Shown: positions 45,152-54,505, counted from the first letter of the stretch. The stretch: 64,000 bases of DNA from Silicimonas algicola (GCF_003148765.1 NZ_QGGV01000006.1:186001-250000), one strand, 5' to 3'. Program-made: numbers and translations. The notes: a model not told the origin generated them from the letters alone.

Positions 45152-45497
45152 GGTATCTCCTCCCATTGGAGCGCAATCAGACCTTCTCGTCGCCCGGGGG
45201 CGCGCCTGTCTGTATCGCACGTCCGGTCATCGTACCTATCCGGAGGATGACCACAAGCGCTATGGTGGTCTTAAGCTACGGCTGATCGCGCGCTTCTGTG
45301 TCGAGGGTGTCGAGATAATACCCTGAGGCCTGTCCCGGGGCTTACCTATCTCCGCCGGAACACCCTGCCTGGCTAGCGCGGCATTCCCGGCGTGGTGGCG
45401 TCCGTGCCTGTCCGGGATGTTCCGAAATGACGGAACCGAGCGACCTGAGCGTCGTTTTCCCGTGACAAGTCACGATGTATTTCAGGAGGTCCAAAGG
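45152..45497. other. Divergent intergenic region (TRAP operon / stress gene)
   Basis: These 346 bases hold the TRAP operon promoter on the left and an EcfG-type promoter for the 45498 gene on the right (annotated separately). A weak inverted repeat GACCAC-N10-GTGGTC (45249-45270) could be an operator for the TRAP operon. I see no gene in it. Confidence 0.5.
45432..45456 (+). promoter_or_regulatory. EcfG (general stress sigma factor) promoter
   Basis: GGAAC (45432-45436), exactly 16 bases, then CGTT (45453-45456): a full match to the EcfG/SigT consensus of alphaproteobacteria. The gene start at 45498 with its AGGAGG site lies at a normal distance downstream. Confidence 0.8.
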
Positions 45498-45704
45498 ATG
45501 CAGGAAGATCGATCCAAGAAAGTTGAAGAACGCGCGCATGGGATCTGGGAGTCCGAAGGCCGCCCCGATGGGAAGCACGACGAACATTGGAAGCGTGCCG
45601 AACAGGAGTTGTCCGAAGGCGAAAAGCAATCCGAGACGCCCAAAGCCCGTTCCTCGACTGCGTCCGGTGGAAGTGAAAAGAAGCGCAGGCAGTCGAAGGC
45701 CTGA
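45498..45704 (+). CDS. DUF2934 domain small protein
   Basis: A 68-residue polar, highly charged protein. The DUF2934 core is seen as KKVEERAHGIWESEGRPDG near residue 7 followed by HWKRAEQEL. The C-terminal third is serine- and lysine-rich and disordered-looking (SSTASGGSEKKRRQ). I chose ATG 45498 because an AGGAGG ribosome site lies eight bases upstream and because the longer frame at 45417 would start before the EcfG promoter. The family is common in stress-induced genes of rhizobia and roseobacters; the molecular role is not known. Confidence 0.8.
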   Translation: MQEDRSKKVEERAHGIWESEGRPDGKHDEHWKRAEQELSEGEKQSETPKARSSTASGGSEKKRRQSKA

Positions 45705-45874
45705 GTTTGCAGCCTGCCGTATTCCTGGCGGCTGCGCTTTGGGCAAGGGCTCGAACCTGACTGGTCATTTGCAGCTCAGGTTCGCCTGAGCGGACAGCGC
45801 ACGAAGGCCGTAAGAGCTGGGTACGGCTTTCCCAAGCGCTGATTGTACAAAGTGCCGCCCCTGGGAAACATGGT

Positions 45875-45894
45875 CGGACGGTCTAGACCGTCCG
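45875..45894. promoter_or_regulatory. 20-bp perfect palindrome before glgX
   Basis: CGGACGGTCT followed directly by its reverse complement (45875-45894), then TCTTTT. It could fold into an 8-bp-stem terminator for the DUF2934 gene or serve as an operator for the glycogen/trehalose operon, whose start lies 50 bases away. A TTGACG at 45899-45904 follows it. Confidence 0.5.
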
Positions 45895-45944
45895 TCTTTT
45901 GACGCTACTCTTTACGGTCTTCCACTATTCGGAGTACCTCGACC

Positions 45945-48041
45945 ATGAACGCTCCCGCAGCGATCACCAAACGTCCGGTCCTTGCGGGGTCGGACGTCCC
46001 GCTTGGCGCGACGTGGGACGGCTCCGGCACCAATTTCGCTCTCTTTTCGGCCCATGCGGAAAAGGTCGAACTCTGCCTGTTCGACAACCGTGGTCGCCGC
46101 GAGATCGAGCGCATCGAGCTGCCCGAGTTCACCCACCAGGTCTGGCACGGTTACCTGCCCGACGTCCGACCCGGACAGCTTTACGGCTATCGCGTTCACG
46201 GTCCCTACGCGCCCGAGGCAGGACACCGTTTCAACCCGAACAAGCTTTTGCTCGACCCCTATGCCCTCCAGCATAAGGGCGACCTGCGCTGGCACGAGTC
46301 CCTGTTCGGCTACCGTCTGGGCCACGACAAGGCAGACCTGTCGTTCGACCGCCGCGACAGCGCGTTCGTGATGCCAAAGTGCGTCGTCGTCGATGGAGCC
46401 CATACGTGGGGCGGGGACATCCGGCCCGGCGTGCCGTGGGGTCGCACGATCGTCTACGAGGCACATGTGGGCGGCATGACGATGGGCCATCCGGACATTG
46501 AACGGCCCCTGCGCGGCACCTTCGAGGGACTTGCCGATCCTCGCGTGATCGACCACCTCGTCAAGCTCGGCGTCACCTCGCTGGAATTGCTGCCGGTCCA
46601 GGCCTTCTATGACGAGGGCCACCTGACCGAGAAGAACCTCGTCAATTGGTGGGGCTACCAGACACTCGGCTTCTTCGCCCCGGCTCCCCGCTACCTCACG
46701 ACGGACGGCAGCCTGCACGAATTCAAGCTGATGGTCCGCCGACTGCACGAGGCGGGCATCGAGATCATCATGGATGTCGTCTACAACCACACCGCCGAAG
46801 GGTCCGAGCGTGGGCCGACCATGTCTTTCCGCGGGATCGACAACGCGTCCTACTACACGCTGGCCGACGATCCGCGTCACTATTTCGATACCACCGGCTG
46901 CGGCAACTCGCTGAACCTGCGGAATTCGCGCGTGCTTCAGATGGTCATGGACTCGCTGCGGTACTGGGTCGAAGTGTGCCATGTCGACGGCTTCCGCTTC
47001 GACCTCGCGACGACTCTGGGCCGCGACCGCGACCACTACAGCGAGCATGCGATCTTTCTCGAGGCAGTGCGACAGGACCCGATCCTGGCCGGCGTGAAGC
47101 TTATCGCCGAGCCCTGGGACACCGGCCCGAACGGCTATCAGGTGGGCAACTTTCCCCCGGGCTGGTCGGAATGGAACGACCGTTACCGCGACACCACCCG
47201 CGCCTACTGGAAGGGCGACGAGGGCATGCTGCCCAAGATCGCCAATGGCCTTCTCGGTTCGGCCGACACTTTCTCGCACGACGGGCGCCGCCCGTGGGCG
47301 AGCATGAATTTCATCACCGCGCACGACGGGTTCACGCTGATGGACCTCGTTTCCTACAACGAGAAGCACAACGAGGCGAATGGCGAGGACAACCGCGACG
47401 GCCATTCCCACAACCTCAGTTGGAACTGCGGTGTCGAGGGCGAGACAGACGACCCCGACATCATCGCCCTGCGCGACCGTCAGCGGCGCAACCTGATGGC
47501 GACGCTCCTGTTCAGCCAGGGAACGCCGATGCTGCTGATGGGCGACGAGCGCGGGCGAAGCCAGGGCGGCAACAACAACTCCTACTGCCAGCCGGGCGAA
47601 ATGAACTGGTTCGACTGGGACACCTCCGAACGAGACCGCGACTTCGAGGCTTTTGTCCGCGGCCTGATCCGCATCCGGAAAAGCCGCGGTCTCTTCCTCG
47701 CCGATCGCTACCTGCACTCCGGACCCGACGCGCGGCACAACCGCTTTGCCAGGTGGCTGCGCCCTGACGGCCAGCAGATGGAGGACAGCGACTGGGACAA
47801 CGGGATCAGCCGGTCTGTCGGCCTGCTTCTGCACGAGCGTGAGACGTTTCTTCTGATGCTGCTGAACGCGAGTGATGGCGATCTCGATTTCGTCCTTCCA
47901 GGCGGGGATGAGCGGGACTGGCAGCAGCTGGTCGACACCTACGAGGCCGTGGCCGATCCGACGGGGCAAACCATCATCACCGGCGCGACGGTCAAGCTGC
48001 CGGCCCGCACGCTGATGCTGCTGGAAACCGACCGTGGCTGA
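45945..48041 (+). CDS. glgX: Glycogen debranching enzyme GlgX
   Basis: A 698-residue GH13 isoamylase-type enzyme that cleaves alpha-1,6 branches of glycogen or limit dextrin. The N-terminal CBM48 (about 10-110) precedes the catalytic barrel. The nucleophile is D353 in DGFRFDLA and the acid/base is E389 in IAEPWDTG, with a TAHDGFTL aspartate later. A GGAG ribosome site precedes the ATG. It overlaps treZ by eight bases and starts a four-gene operon that converts glycogen and maltodextrins to trehalose. Isoamylase TreX is the alternative name in trehalose operons of other bacteria; GlgX length fits here. Confidence 0.92.
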   Translation: MNAPAAITKRPVLAGSDVPLGATWDGSGTNFALFSAHAEKVELCLFDNRGRREIERIELPEFTHQVWHGYLPDVRPGQLYGYRVHGPYAPEAGHRFNPNKLLLDPYALQHKGDLRWHESLFGYRLGHDKADLSFDRRDSAFVMPKCVVVDGAHTWGGDIRPGVPWGRTIVYEAHVGGMTMGHPDIERPLRGTFEGLADPRVIDHLVKLGVTSLELLPVQAFYDEGHLTEKNLVNWWGYQTLGFFAPAPRYLTTDGSLHEFKLMVRRLHEAGIEIIMDVVYNHTAEGSERGPTMSFRGIDNASYYTLADDPRHYFDTTGCGNSLNLRNSRVLQMVMDSLRYWVEVCHVDGFRFDLATTLGRDRDHYSEHAIFLEAVRQDPILAGVKLIAEPWDTGPNGYQVGNFPPGWSEWNDRYRDTTRAYWKGDEGMLPKIANGLLGSADTFSHDGRRPWASMNFITAHDGFTLMDLVSYNEKHNEANGEDNRDGHSHNLSWNCGVEGETDDPDIIALRDRQRRNLMATLLFSQGTPMLLMGDERGRSQGGNNNSYCQPGEMNWFDWDTSERDRDFEAFVRGLIRIRKSRGLFLADRYLHSGPDARHNRFARWLRPDGQQMEDSDWDNGISRSVGLLLHERETFLLMLLNASDGDLDFVLPGGDERDWQQLVDTYEAVADPTGQTIITGATVKLPARTLMLLETDRG

Positions 48042-49758
48042 CATCGCCTACACATGGGGTGCCGGTCCGTCCGGGGAAGGCAAGTGGCGGTTCCGGCTTT
48101 GGGCGCCGGGACTGGAACGGCTGTTGCTGCGATTGAACGGTGGCGATCACGCGATGGAGGCCGTCGGCGATGGTTGGTTCGCGCTCGAACGGCCGGCGGA
48201 GGAGGGCGATGCCTACGGCTTTGTCCTTTCCGACGGGCTGGTCGTGCCCGACCCGGCGGCGCGCCGCCAGCAGAAGGGTGTCCACGGGCTGTCCCTCGTC
48301 ACCGCTCCACGCCGGGGCGAATTCTGGGCGGGACGCCCCTGGGAAGAGACGGTGATCTACGAATTGCATGTGGGCACCTTCACCCAGGCAGGGACCTACA
48401 CTGCCGCTGCGGCTGAGCTCGACCGGCTTGCGGCTCTCGGTATCACCGCCATCGAGCTATTGCCGGTTTCCCAGTTCGGCGGTGAACGCGGCTGGGGCTA
48501 TGACGGGGTGCTGCCCTATGCGCCGCACCCGGTCTATGGCACGCCCGACGACCTCGCCGCCTTCGTCGCCGCCGCGCACGAGCGTGGGCTGATGGTTCTC
48601 CTCGACGTCGTCTACAACCACTTCGGTCCCGACGGGAACTACCTCCACGCCTACGCGCCAGGCTTCTTCGACGAACATCGGCACACGCCCTGGGGCGCGG
48701 GGATCGACTACCGCGAGCCCCCCGTCCGCCGCTTCTTCATCGAGAACGCCCTCTACTGGCTCGCCGAATACGGCTTCGACGGTCTGCGCCTCGATGCGAT
48801 CGATCAGATCGAGGACCCGTCCAATCCCGAGCTGCTGGTCGAGCTGGCGCAGGAGTTGCGCGCGCGTCTCGACCGGCCGGTGCATCTGACGACCGAGGAC
48901 AACCGGAACGTCACGCACCTCCACGAGCGCAGGCAGGACGGCGAGATCCTGCTCCATTCGGGCGAATGGAACGACGATTTCCACAACGCCGCCCACGTTC
49001 TCGCCACGGGTGAGAGCGAGGGTTACTACCGCGACTATGCCGGCGACCCTCTCGGCCTCCTGGGCCGTTCACTTGCGGAGGGGTTTGCCTTTCAGGGCGA
49101 GACCGGGCGGGGCGAGCCCTCCGCCCACCTGCCGCCGACGGCCTTCGTGGACTTCCTGCAGAACCACGACCAGACGGGCAACCGCGCCCGCGGCGAGCGG
49201 CTTGCGACGCTGACCGACCCGGAGACGCTGGAGGCGCTGACGGCGATCCTCTTGTTGTCGCCGCACATCCCGATGCTGTTCATGGGCGAGGAATACGGAG
49301 AGACCCGCCCGTTCTGCTTCTTCGCCGGCTTCGAGGGCGAGCTTGGCGAGGCCGTGCGCAAGGGGCGCCGCGAGGAATTCAGGGGCTTTGTCGGCTTCGA
49401 CAACGTGCCCGATCCGATCTCGGCTCAGACGATGGCCGCCTCGACGCTCGACCCGGCGCGGCGCGACAGCAGGGCAGGGCAGGACGCCCAGGAGCGGGTG
49501 AAACGGTTGCTGCACCTGCGCCATACCGAAATCGTGCCGCGCCTTGCCGGGACGGGTGGCGGCGCCGGGCGGTTGCTGGCGGCCGCTGATGGAGCACTTG
49601 CAGTGGACTGGCAGCTCGACGGAGGGTTGCTGCAGTTGCGGGCCAACTTCGCAGACGCACCGCGCGAGTTGCCGGCGGTGGACGGCACGGAACTGCACAA
49701 GGTGGGGGAGCTTGGCGCGCCAAAAAGCGCAGTGCACTGGCTGCGGGTGTCCGCATGA
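48034..49758 (+). CDS. treZ: Malto-oligosyltrehalose trehalohydrolase
   Basis: A 574-residue GH13 enzyme that releases trehalose from maltooligosyl-trehalose. The N-terminal CBM48-like domain (about 10-100) leads to the barrel with YELHVGTFTQAGTY near residue 110, DVVYNHFGPDGNY near 190, the nucleophile in FDGLRLDAIDQIEDP near 250 and HLTTEDNRN near 287. It starts with GTG within the end of glgX and overlaps malQ by four bases. The length is close to that of known TreZ proteins (about 560-600). It works with the treY product at the end of the operon. Confidence 0.93.
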   Translation: MADIAYTWGAGPSGEGKWRFRLWAPGLERLLLRLNGGDHAMEAVGDGWFALERPAEEGDAYGFVLSDGLVVPDPAARRQQKGVHGLSLVTAPRRGEFWAGRPWEETVIYELHVGTFTQAGTYTAAAAELDRLAALGITAIELLPVSQFGGERGWGYDGVLPYAPHPVYGTPDDLAAFVAAAHERGLMVLLDVVYNHFGPDGNYLHAYAPGFFDEHRHTPWGAGIDYREPPVRRFFIENALYWLAEYGFDGLRLDAIDQIEDPSNPELLVELAQELRARLDRPVHLTTEDNRNVTHLHERRQDGEILLHSGEWNDDFHNAAHVLATGESEGYYRDYAGDPLGLLGRSLAEGFAFQGETGRGEPSAHLPPTAFVDFLQNHDQTGNRARGERLATLTDPETLEALTAILLLSPHIPMLFMGEEYGETRPFCFFAGFEGELGEAVRKGRREEFRGFVGFDNVPDPISAQTMAASTLDPARRDSRAGQDAQERVKRLLHLRHTEIVPRLAGTGGGAGRLLAAADGALAVDWQLDGGLLQLRANFADAPRELPAVDGTELHKVGELGAPKSAVHWLRVSA

Positions 49759-51572
49759 GTGCCCAGCTCGATCGGCTCGCGCGCCACCATGGCGTCACGC
49801 TTGCTTACGACGACCCCTTCGGCGACGGCAAACGACCCGTGCCGGACGCGACTAAGCGGCTGATCCTGGACGGTCTCGGGCAAGACCCGGACGGACCGCC
49901 GCATGGGCTGCCCGCGCCGCGGCGCATGAGCGTGCCCGAGGGCGCTCGCTGTTACACGCCACCTTCGCTCGCGCAATCGCCCGGCTGGGGCATCTTCTGC
50001 CAGCTCTATGAACTCCGCTCGTCCCGCAACTGGGGGATCGGCGACTTCTCCGACCTCGAGATGCTTGCAGGGATCGCCGGCCGGGCCGGGGCCGATTTCC
50101 TTGGCATCAACCCTGTCCACGCCCTGTTCCTCGCGGCTCCGGACCGGCGCAGCCCCTTCTTCCCGTCGAACCGCCGCTTTCTCAATCCGCTCTACATCGC
50201 CCCCGACAGGCTTGGCCTCGAGGCGACCGACGAGGTCGCAACTCGGCGCGAGGCGGATCTGCTGGACTACCCGGCCCTCGTGGCGGTCAAGCTGTCCGCG
50301 CTGCGCGAGGCCTTTGACGCTGGTGTCCGCACCGAAGGGCTTGAAGCCTTCGCCGACGGAGAGGGGGAGGCCCTTGCGAGGCACGCGTTGTTCGAGGCGA
50401 TCTCGGCCCGCATGGTGGCGGAGGGACGCGGCGCGGGCTGGCGAGACTGGGAAGAGGCACTGCAGGTTCCCGAGAGCGATGCCGTGGCCGCCTTGCAGGT
50501 CGAGCTTGCCGACGAGGTCCGCTTCCACACCTGGCTTCAGATGATCGCACGCGAGCAGATAGGAGCCGCCGCCGACGCCGCCCGCGCGGCGGGAATGCGG
50601 ATTGGCCTCTACCTCGACCTTGCCGTCGGCGAGGCGCCCGACGGCTCGGCCACCTGGTCGGGCGCGGCGGCGGCACTTCCGGGGCTGTCGGTCGGCGCGC
50701 CGCCCGACATGTTCGCCACCGAAGGCCAGAACTGGGGCCTCGCCGCCCCATCGCCCACCGCCTTGCGTGCCGCCGATTTCGCCCCCTTCCGGGACATGAT
50801 CGAAGCGCAACTCCGCAGCGCCGGGGCGCTCAGGATCGACCATGCCATGGCGCTCTGGCAACTCTTCCTCGTTCCCGAGGGTGCGAGCCCGGCCGAGGGC
50901 ACGCACCTGCGCTTTCCGTTCCAGGACATGGTGCAGGTGCTCGCGGACCTCAGCCAGCGGCACGAGGCGGTGGTGATCGGCGAAGACCTGGGTTTCGTGC
51001 CGAAGGGCTTTCGCCGCGCAATGGAGACGGCGAACATTCTCTCTTACCGGATCCTCGTCTTCGAGCAGACGGAGAAGGGATTCAAGGGCCTCGCGCGCTA
51101 TCCCGAGGCCGCGCTCGCCTGCATCTCGACCCACGACCTGCCTGTCCTGTCGGCCTGGTGGCGCGGAGAGGATGTAGAGCGGCGGCGCGAGCACGGGCTT
51201 GTCGACGAGGAACGGTCCGACATGGATGCGCTTCATCGCAAGACCGAGCGCGACGACCTGCTGCGCGCTCTTCGTCGCGCGGGCGTCCTGAGCGGGCAGA
51301 TCGATGTCGACGCGGCCGAGATGCCCCTTGGGGTGCTGGATGCCTGTCACCGCTTCCTTGCCCGCACGAAGAGCCGCCTCGTCGGCGTGCGGCTGGCCGA
51401 CCTCGTCGGTCCCGCCGTGCCGACGAACCTGCCCGGCACGCTCGACCAGTACCCGAACTGGAGGCCGCGCAGTCCGACCGACCTGGACTCTCTCGAGACC
51501 CACCCCGTGTTCGCTGCCACCGCCGCGTTGATGCGGCAGGAACGTCCGCGCCCAGAGGACGCGACAGAATGA
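49755..51572 (+). CDS. malQ: 4-alpha-glucanotransferase
   Basis: A 605-residue GH77 amylomaltase that transfers maltosyl units between maltodextrins. Family segments are LYELRSSRNWGIGDFSDLE near residue 82, INPVHALF near 118, FFPSNRRFLNPLY near 135, ALRIDHAMALWQLF near 357 (nucleophile aspartate) and VVIGEDLGFVPKGF near 407 (acid/base glutamate). It overlaps both treZ and treY by four bases. In this operon it probably lengthens short maltodextrins so that TreY can use them. It is somewhat shorter than Escherichia MalQ (694) and nearer plant-like GH77 sizes. Confidence 0.93.
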   Translation: MSAQLDRLARHHGVTLAYDDPFGDGKRPVPDATKRLILDGLGQDPDGPPHGLPAPRRMSVPEGARCYTPPSLAQSPGWGIFCQLYELRSSRNWGIGDFSDLEMLAGIAGRAGADFLGINPVHALFLAAPDRRSPFFPSNRRFLNPLYIAPDRLGLEATDEVATRREADLLDYPALVAVKLSALREAFDAGVRTEGLEAFADGEGEALARHALFEAISARMVAEGRGAGWRDWEEALQVPESDAVAALQVELADEVRFHTWLQMIAREQIGAAADAARAAGMRIGLYLDLAVGEAPDGSATWSGAAAALPGLSVGAPPDMFATEGQNWGLAAPSPTALRAADFAPFRDMIEAQLRSAGALRIDHAMALWQLFLVPEGASPAEGTHLRFPFQDMVQVLADLSQRHEAVVIGEDLGFVPKGFRRAMETANILSYRILVFEQTEKGFKGLARYPEAALACISTHDLPVLSAWWRGEDVERRREHGLVDEERSDMDALHRKTERDDLLRALRRAGVLSGQIDVDAAEMPLGVLDACHRFLARTKSRLVGVRLADLVGPAVPTNLPGTLDQYPNWRPRSPTDLDSLETHPVFAATAALMRQERPRPEDATE

Positions 51573-53875
51573 CTCTCCCCACCGCGTGTTATCGCCTGCA
51601 ATTCCGCAACGGCATGGACTTCGACCGTGCTGCCGGCCTCGTACCGTATTTCGCGCGTCTCGGTGTAAGCCACCTTTACGCCTCACCTCTGTTCACCGCG
51701 CAGCCCGGATCAACTCACGGCTACGACATCACCGATCCAAACGAGATCGACCCCGAGATTGGCGGCCGGGACGGGCTGAGAAGGCTTTCCGCTGTTCTCA
51801 AGGAGAACGGCCTCGGCCTTGTCCTTGATATCGTGCCCAACCACATGGCCTTTTCCGTCGCCACTCCCTGGTTGCGCGACGTGCTGCGCAACGGCGCCGA
51901 AAGCCGCTATTCCGGCCACTTCGACCTCGACCCCACCGCAGAACGCATCCGGCTGCCCTGGCTGACCGCGCCGTTCGAGAGCATCCTCGCGGGCGAGGGG
52001 GACGGCTTTTCGATCGACGACGATCCCGACGGGCCGGTACTCGTCACCGGCGGACTGCGTGTGCCGTTGGCAGAGACGGCCTCTCTAGACAAGGCGCGGG
52101 GTGGTGATCGAGACGCCCTGCGCGACCTCCACGCCGAGCAGCCGTGGCGGCTCGTCCACTGGCGCACCGAAAGCGACGCGCTCAGCCATCGCCGCTTCTT
52201 CAACGTCACCGGACTGATCGGCGTGCGCGTCGAGGATGCCGCGGTGTTCGAGGACGCCCACCGGCTGCTGTTCGAGCTTGTCGACGAGGGCGTCGTGGAC
52301 GGCATCCGTATCGACCACGTCGACGGTCTTGCGGACCCGACCGGTTACCTCAGGCAGCTGCGCGAGCGTGTAGGCGACACGCCGATCTGGGTGGAGAAGA
52401 TCCTCTCCGGGACCGAGATGCCGCCGCGCGAGTGGCCTATCGAAGGTACGACGGGCTATGTCGTCGCCAGGGCGCTGAACCGTCTCTTGACGGACGCCGA
52501 GGGACTGGGGCGGATCGAGGCGACGTACCTCGATGCGACGGGACGCACCGAGTCCGTCGAGGATGCCCTCTGGACTGCGCGCCGCCAGATTATGACGCAC
52601 GACCTTGCGGCCGAGCTGTGGCAACTCTACCGCCAGTTTCACGAGATCGCGGCAGGCGACCCCGTGGGTGTCGAGTTCGGCCCGGAGAACCTGCGCGAGG
52701 CGCTTCTCGCCTTCATCGGCGCCTTCCCCCGCTATCGGACCTACATGACCGCCGAGACGATCACGGAGGACGACGTCAGGCTCGTCCAGCGTACCGGGGA
52801 CCGCGCCGCCGAGCGCCTTCAGGACCCTGGGGCGCTGCCGTTTCTCGTGGACGTGCTGACCCGCCCCGGTGCGGCGACCGCCCGGTTCCGTCTGCGAATG
52901 CAGCAGGTGACGGGCGCGGCGGTGGCAAAAAGCCAGGAGGACACGGCCTTTTACCGGGAAGTGAAACTTCTTTCGGCCAACGAGGTCGGCGGCGAGCCGG
53001 ACGACGATCCGCTCGGCTTCGAAGGCTTCCACCGCGCGATGGAGCGGCGTGCGCAGGTCATGCCCCACGGGCTGTCGCTCACCTCCTCGCACGATACCAA
53101 GCGCAGCGAGGACGCGCGGATGCGCATCGCCGCCATTACCCGCGAGCCTGCTGCCTTCGAGGCCTGGCACCGAATCTGCCGCGGTTTCGCTCCCGAGCGG
53201 ATCAACGACAACCTCGTCTGGTATGTCGCCCAGACATTCATCGCCATCGACCAGGCGGACGGCGAATTCGCCGACCGTCTCGCCGATCACATCGTGAAGG
53301 CTTTGCGCGAGGCCAAGACGGAAAGCTTCTGGACCGCGCCAGATCTTGAACTCGAGGAGGCAGCGCAGACCTACCTGCGCCGTCTCGCCGCGCACTTCCC
53401 GCACCATGCCCGGGAAGTGGACCCGATCCTTGTCGAGGCCGACCGGATGTCGATGGTACAGACCGCACTGAAGCTGACCATCCCCGGTATCCCCGACATC
53501 TACCAGGGGTGCGAGCTTGCGTCCTACGCCCTGACCGATCCCGACAACCGCCGTCCGGTCGATTTCGACCTGCGGGCGCAGGCGCTCGAGGACCTGTCGG
53601 TGCTGTCTCGGCCGCTGGACTCGGTGAAGCTCGACCTCACTCGGGCTCTGCTCCGGGCGAGGCGCTCGCATCCCGAGCTGTTTCTCGACGGGACCTACAA
53701 CCGGCTCGAGACGCCGGAGGGGGTTTTCGGCTTCGAACGGAAGCACGGTCAGCGGACCGTCTGCGTTGCGGTCAGCCTGCGCGAGAAGAGCTTGGACACT
53801 GTCTTGACGGGAACGCCGCTCTGGCCGCGCAAAAACGGGCCGGATTGTGCATCCGTGCGCATCACACTCGACTGA
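51569..53875 (+). CDS. treY: Malto-oligosyltrehalose synthase
   Basis: A 768-residue GH13 enzyme that turns the reducing-end alpha-1,4 bond of maltodextrin into the alpha,alpha-1,1 bond of trehalose. The N-terminal ATCYRLQFRNGMDFDRA-type start and LGVSHLYASPLF near residue 30 are diagnostic, as are GTTGYVVARALNRLL near 295 and VDGIRIDHVDGLADP near 245 (nucleophile). The late TSSHDTKRSEDARMR segment near 505 is typical too. The length is in the TreY range (about 700-850). It is the last gene of the glgX-treZ-malQ-treY operon and needs TreZ to release trehalose. Confidence 0.93.
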   Translation: MTLPTACYRLQFRNGMDFDRAAGLVPYFARLGVSHLYASPLFTAQPGSTHGYDITDPNEIDPEIGGRDGLRRLSAVLKENGLGLVLDIVPNHMAFSVATPWLRDVLRNGAESRYSGHFDLDPTAERIRLPWLTAPFESILAGEGDGFSIDDDPDGPVLVTGGLRVPLAETASLDKARGGDRDALRDLHAEQPWRLVHWRTESDALSHRRFFNVTGLIGVRVEDAAVFEDAHRLLFELVDEGVVDGIRIDHVDGLADPTGYLRQLRERVGDTPIWVEKILSGTEMPPREWPIEGTTGYVVARALNRLLTDAEGLGRIEATYLDATGRTESVEDALWTARRQIMTHDLAAELWQLYRQFHEIAAGDPVGVEFGPENLREALLAFIGAFPRYRTYMTAETITEDDVRLVQRTGDRAAERLQDPGALPFLVDVLTRPGAATARFRLRMQQVTGAAVAKSQEDTAFYREVKLLSANEVGGEPDDDPLGFEGFHRAMERRAQVMPHGLSLTSSHDTKRSEDARMRIAAITREPAAFEAWHRICRGFAPERINDNLVWYVAQTFIAIDQADGEFADRLADHIVKALREAKTESFWTAPDLELEEAAQTYLRRLAAHFPHHAREVDPILVEADRMSMVQTALKLTIPGIPDIYQGCELASYALTDPDNRRPVDFDLRAQALEDLSVLSRPLDSVKLDLTRALLRARRSHPELFLDGTYNRLETPEGVFGFERKHGQRTVCVAVSLREKSLDTVLTGTPLWPRKNGPDCASVRITLD

Positions 53876-53965
53876 TCCGACCCGGCGCGCGAGGCTCTGC
53901 GGCCTGTCCGTGTGGCGCTAGGTGGCGGGCTGTCGCCGTACTGACTGCGGACAGCCGTTCCGAGA

Positions 53966-53990
53966 GGAACACGCGCATCGTCCAAGGGTT
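53966..53990 (+). promoter_or_regulatory. EcfG-type promoter upstream of secreted stress protein
   Basis: GGAAC (53966-53970), 16 bases, then GGTT (53987-53990), one base off the CGTT consensus. The -35 lies inside the small dyad GTTCC-GAGA-GGAAC. The downstream start is at 54032, about 40 bases beyond the -10, a normal distance. Confidence 0.65.
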
Positions 53991-54031
53991 TCCTCTGTGG
54001 CGAGGTAGAGCCGCAATGGAGGAGAGAAACG

Positions 54032-54505
54032 ATGAAGATCGGAGCTATTGGATGTCTGGTCGCCGCCTGCACCATCGGTGCAGCGGCGGCTCCGGCTTGG
54101 GCCGATTGTCAGGAAGAACTGGCGCAGCTTCAGGGCGAGGTTCAGCCTGAGGGAGGCGGTATTTCCAAGGACGGAAGCCTGGCCCCCCTCGAAGAAAGCA
54201 GTACCGCTGCCAAGGCGCCTGCGACTGCCACGGACGGAGCAGGTGGGGCGGACACGGCAAATGCCGAGGGCACCGTTGTCAAGGATGGCAGCGAAACGCC
54301 GCTCGAGACGGACTTGTCCGGCATCGCGACCTCCGGACAAGAAGCTGCTGCGCAGCAGGATGAGGCAGCACCGGGTCAGACAGGCGACAGCTCGGCTGCC
54401 ATGTCACCAGAGGCTGAAGCGGCTCTCGAGCGTGCTACGGCTGCGCTCCAGGCCGGAGACGAGGCCGGCTGTATGGAGGCTGTCGAAGAGGCCAGGAGCC
54501 TTTGA
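54032..54505 (+). CDS. Secreted low-complexity protein with KDGS repeats
   Basis: A 157-residue exported protein with signal peptide 1-24 (cleavage after PAWA, mature start DCQEEL). The mature protein is rich in Ala, Gly, Glu and Ser. Two copies of a motif of the form KDGSxxPLE are visible (residues 46-54 and 84-92), each preceded by a Gly- or Val-rich strand. A C-terminal helix (about 125-157) includes a cysteine, which could pair with the one at the mature N-terminus. The EcfG-type promoter upstream suggests general-stress induction. I do not know its function; periplasmic or envelope protection is a guess. Confidence 0.72.
   Translation: MKIGAIGCLVAACTIGAAAAPAWADCQEELAQLQGEVQPEGGGISKDGSLAPLEESSTAAKAPATATDGAGGADTANAEGTVVKDGSETPLETDLSGIATSGQEAAAQQDEAAPGQTGDSSAAMSPEAEAALERATAALQAGDEAGCMEAVEEARSL

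Noticed and set aside
45417-45497. Longer start of the DUF2934 protein at 45417
   Set aside because: It would start upstream of the EcfG promoter at 45432-45456; ATG 45498 has an AGGAGG site and begins the conserved region.
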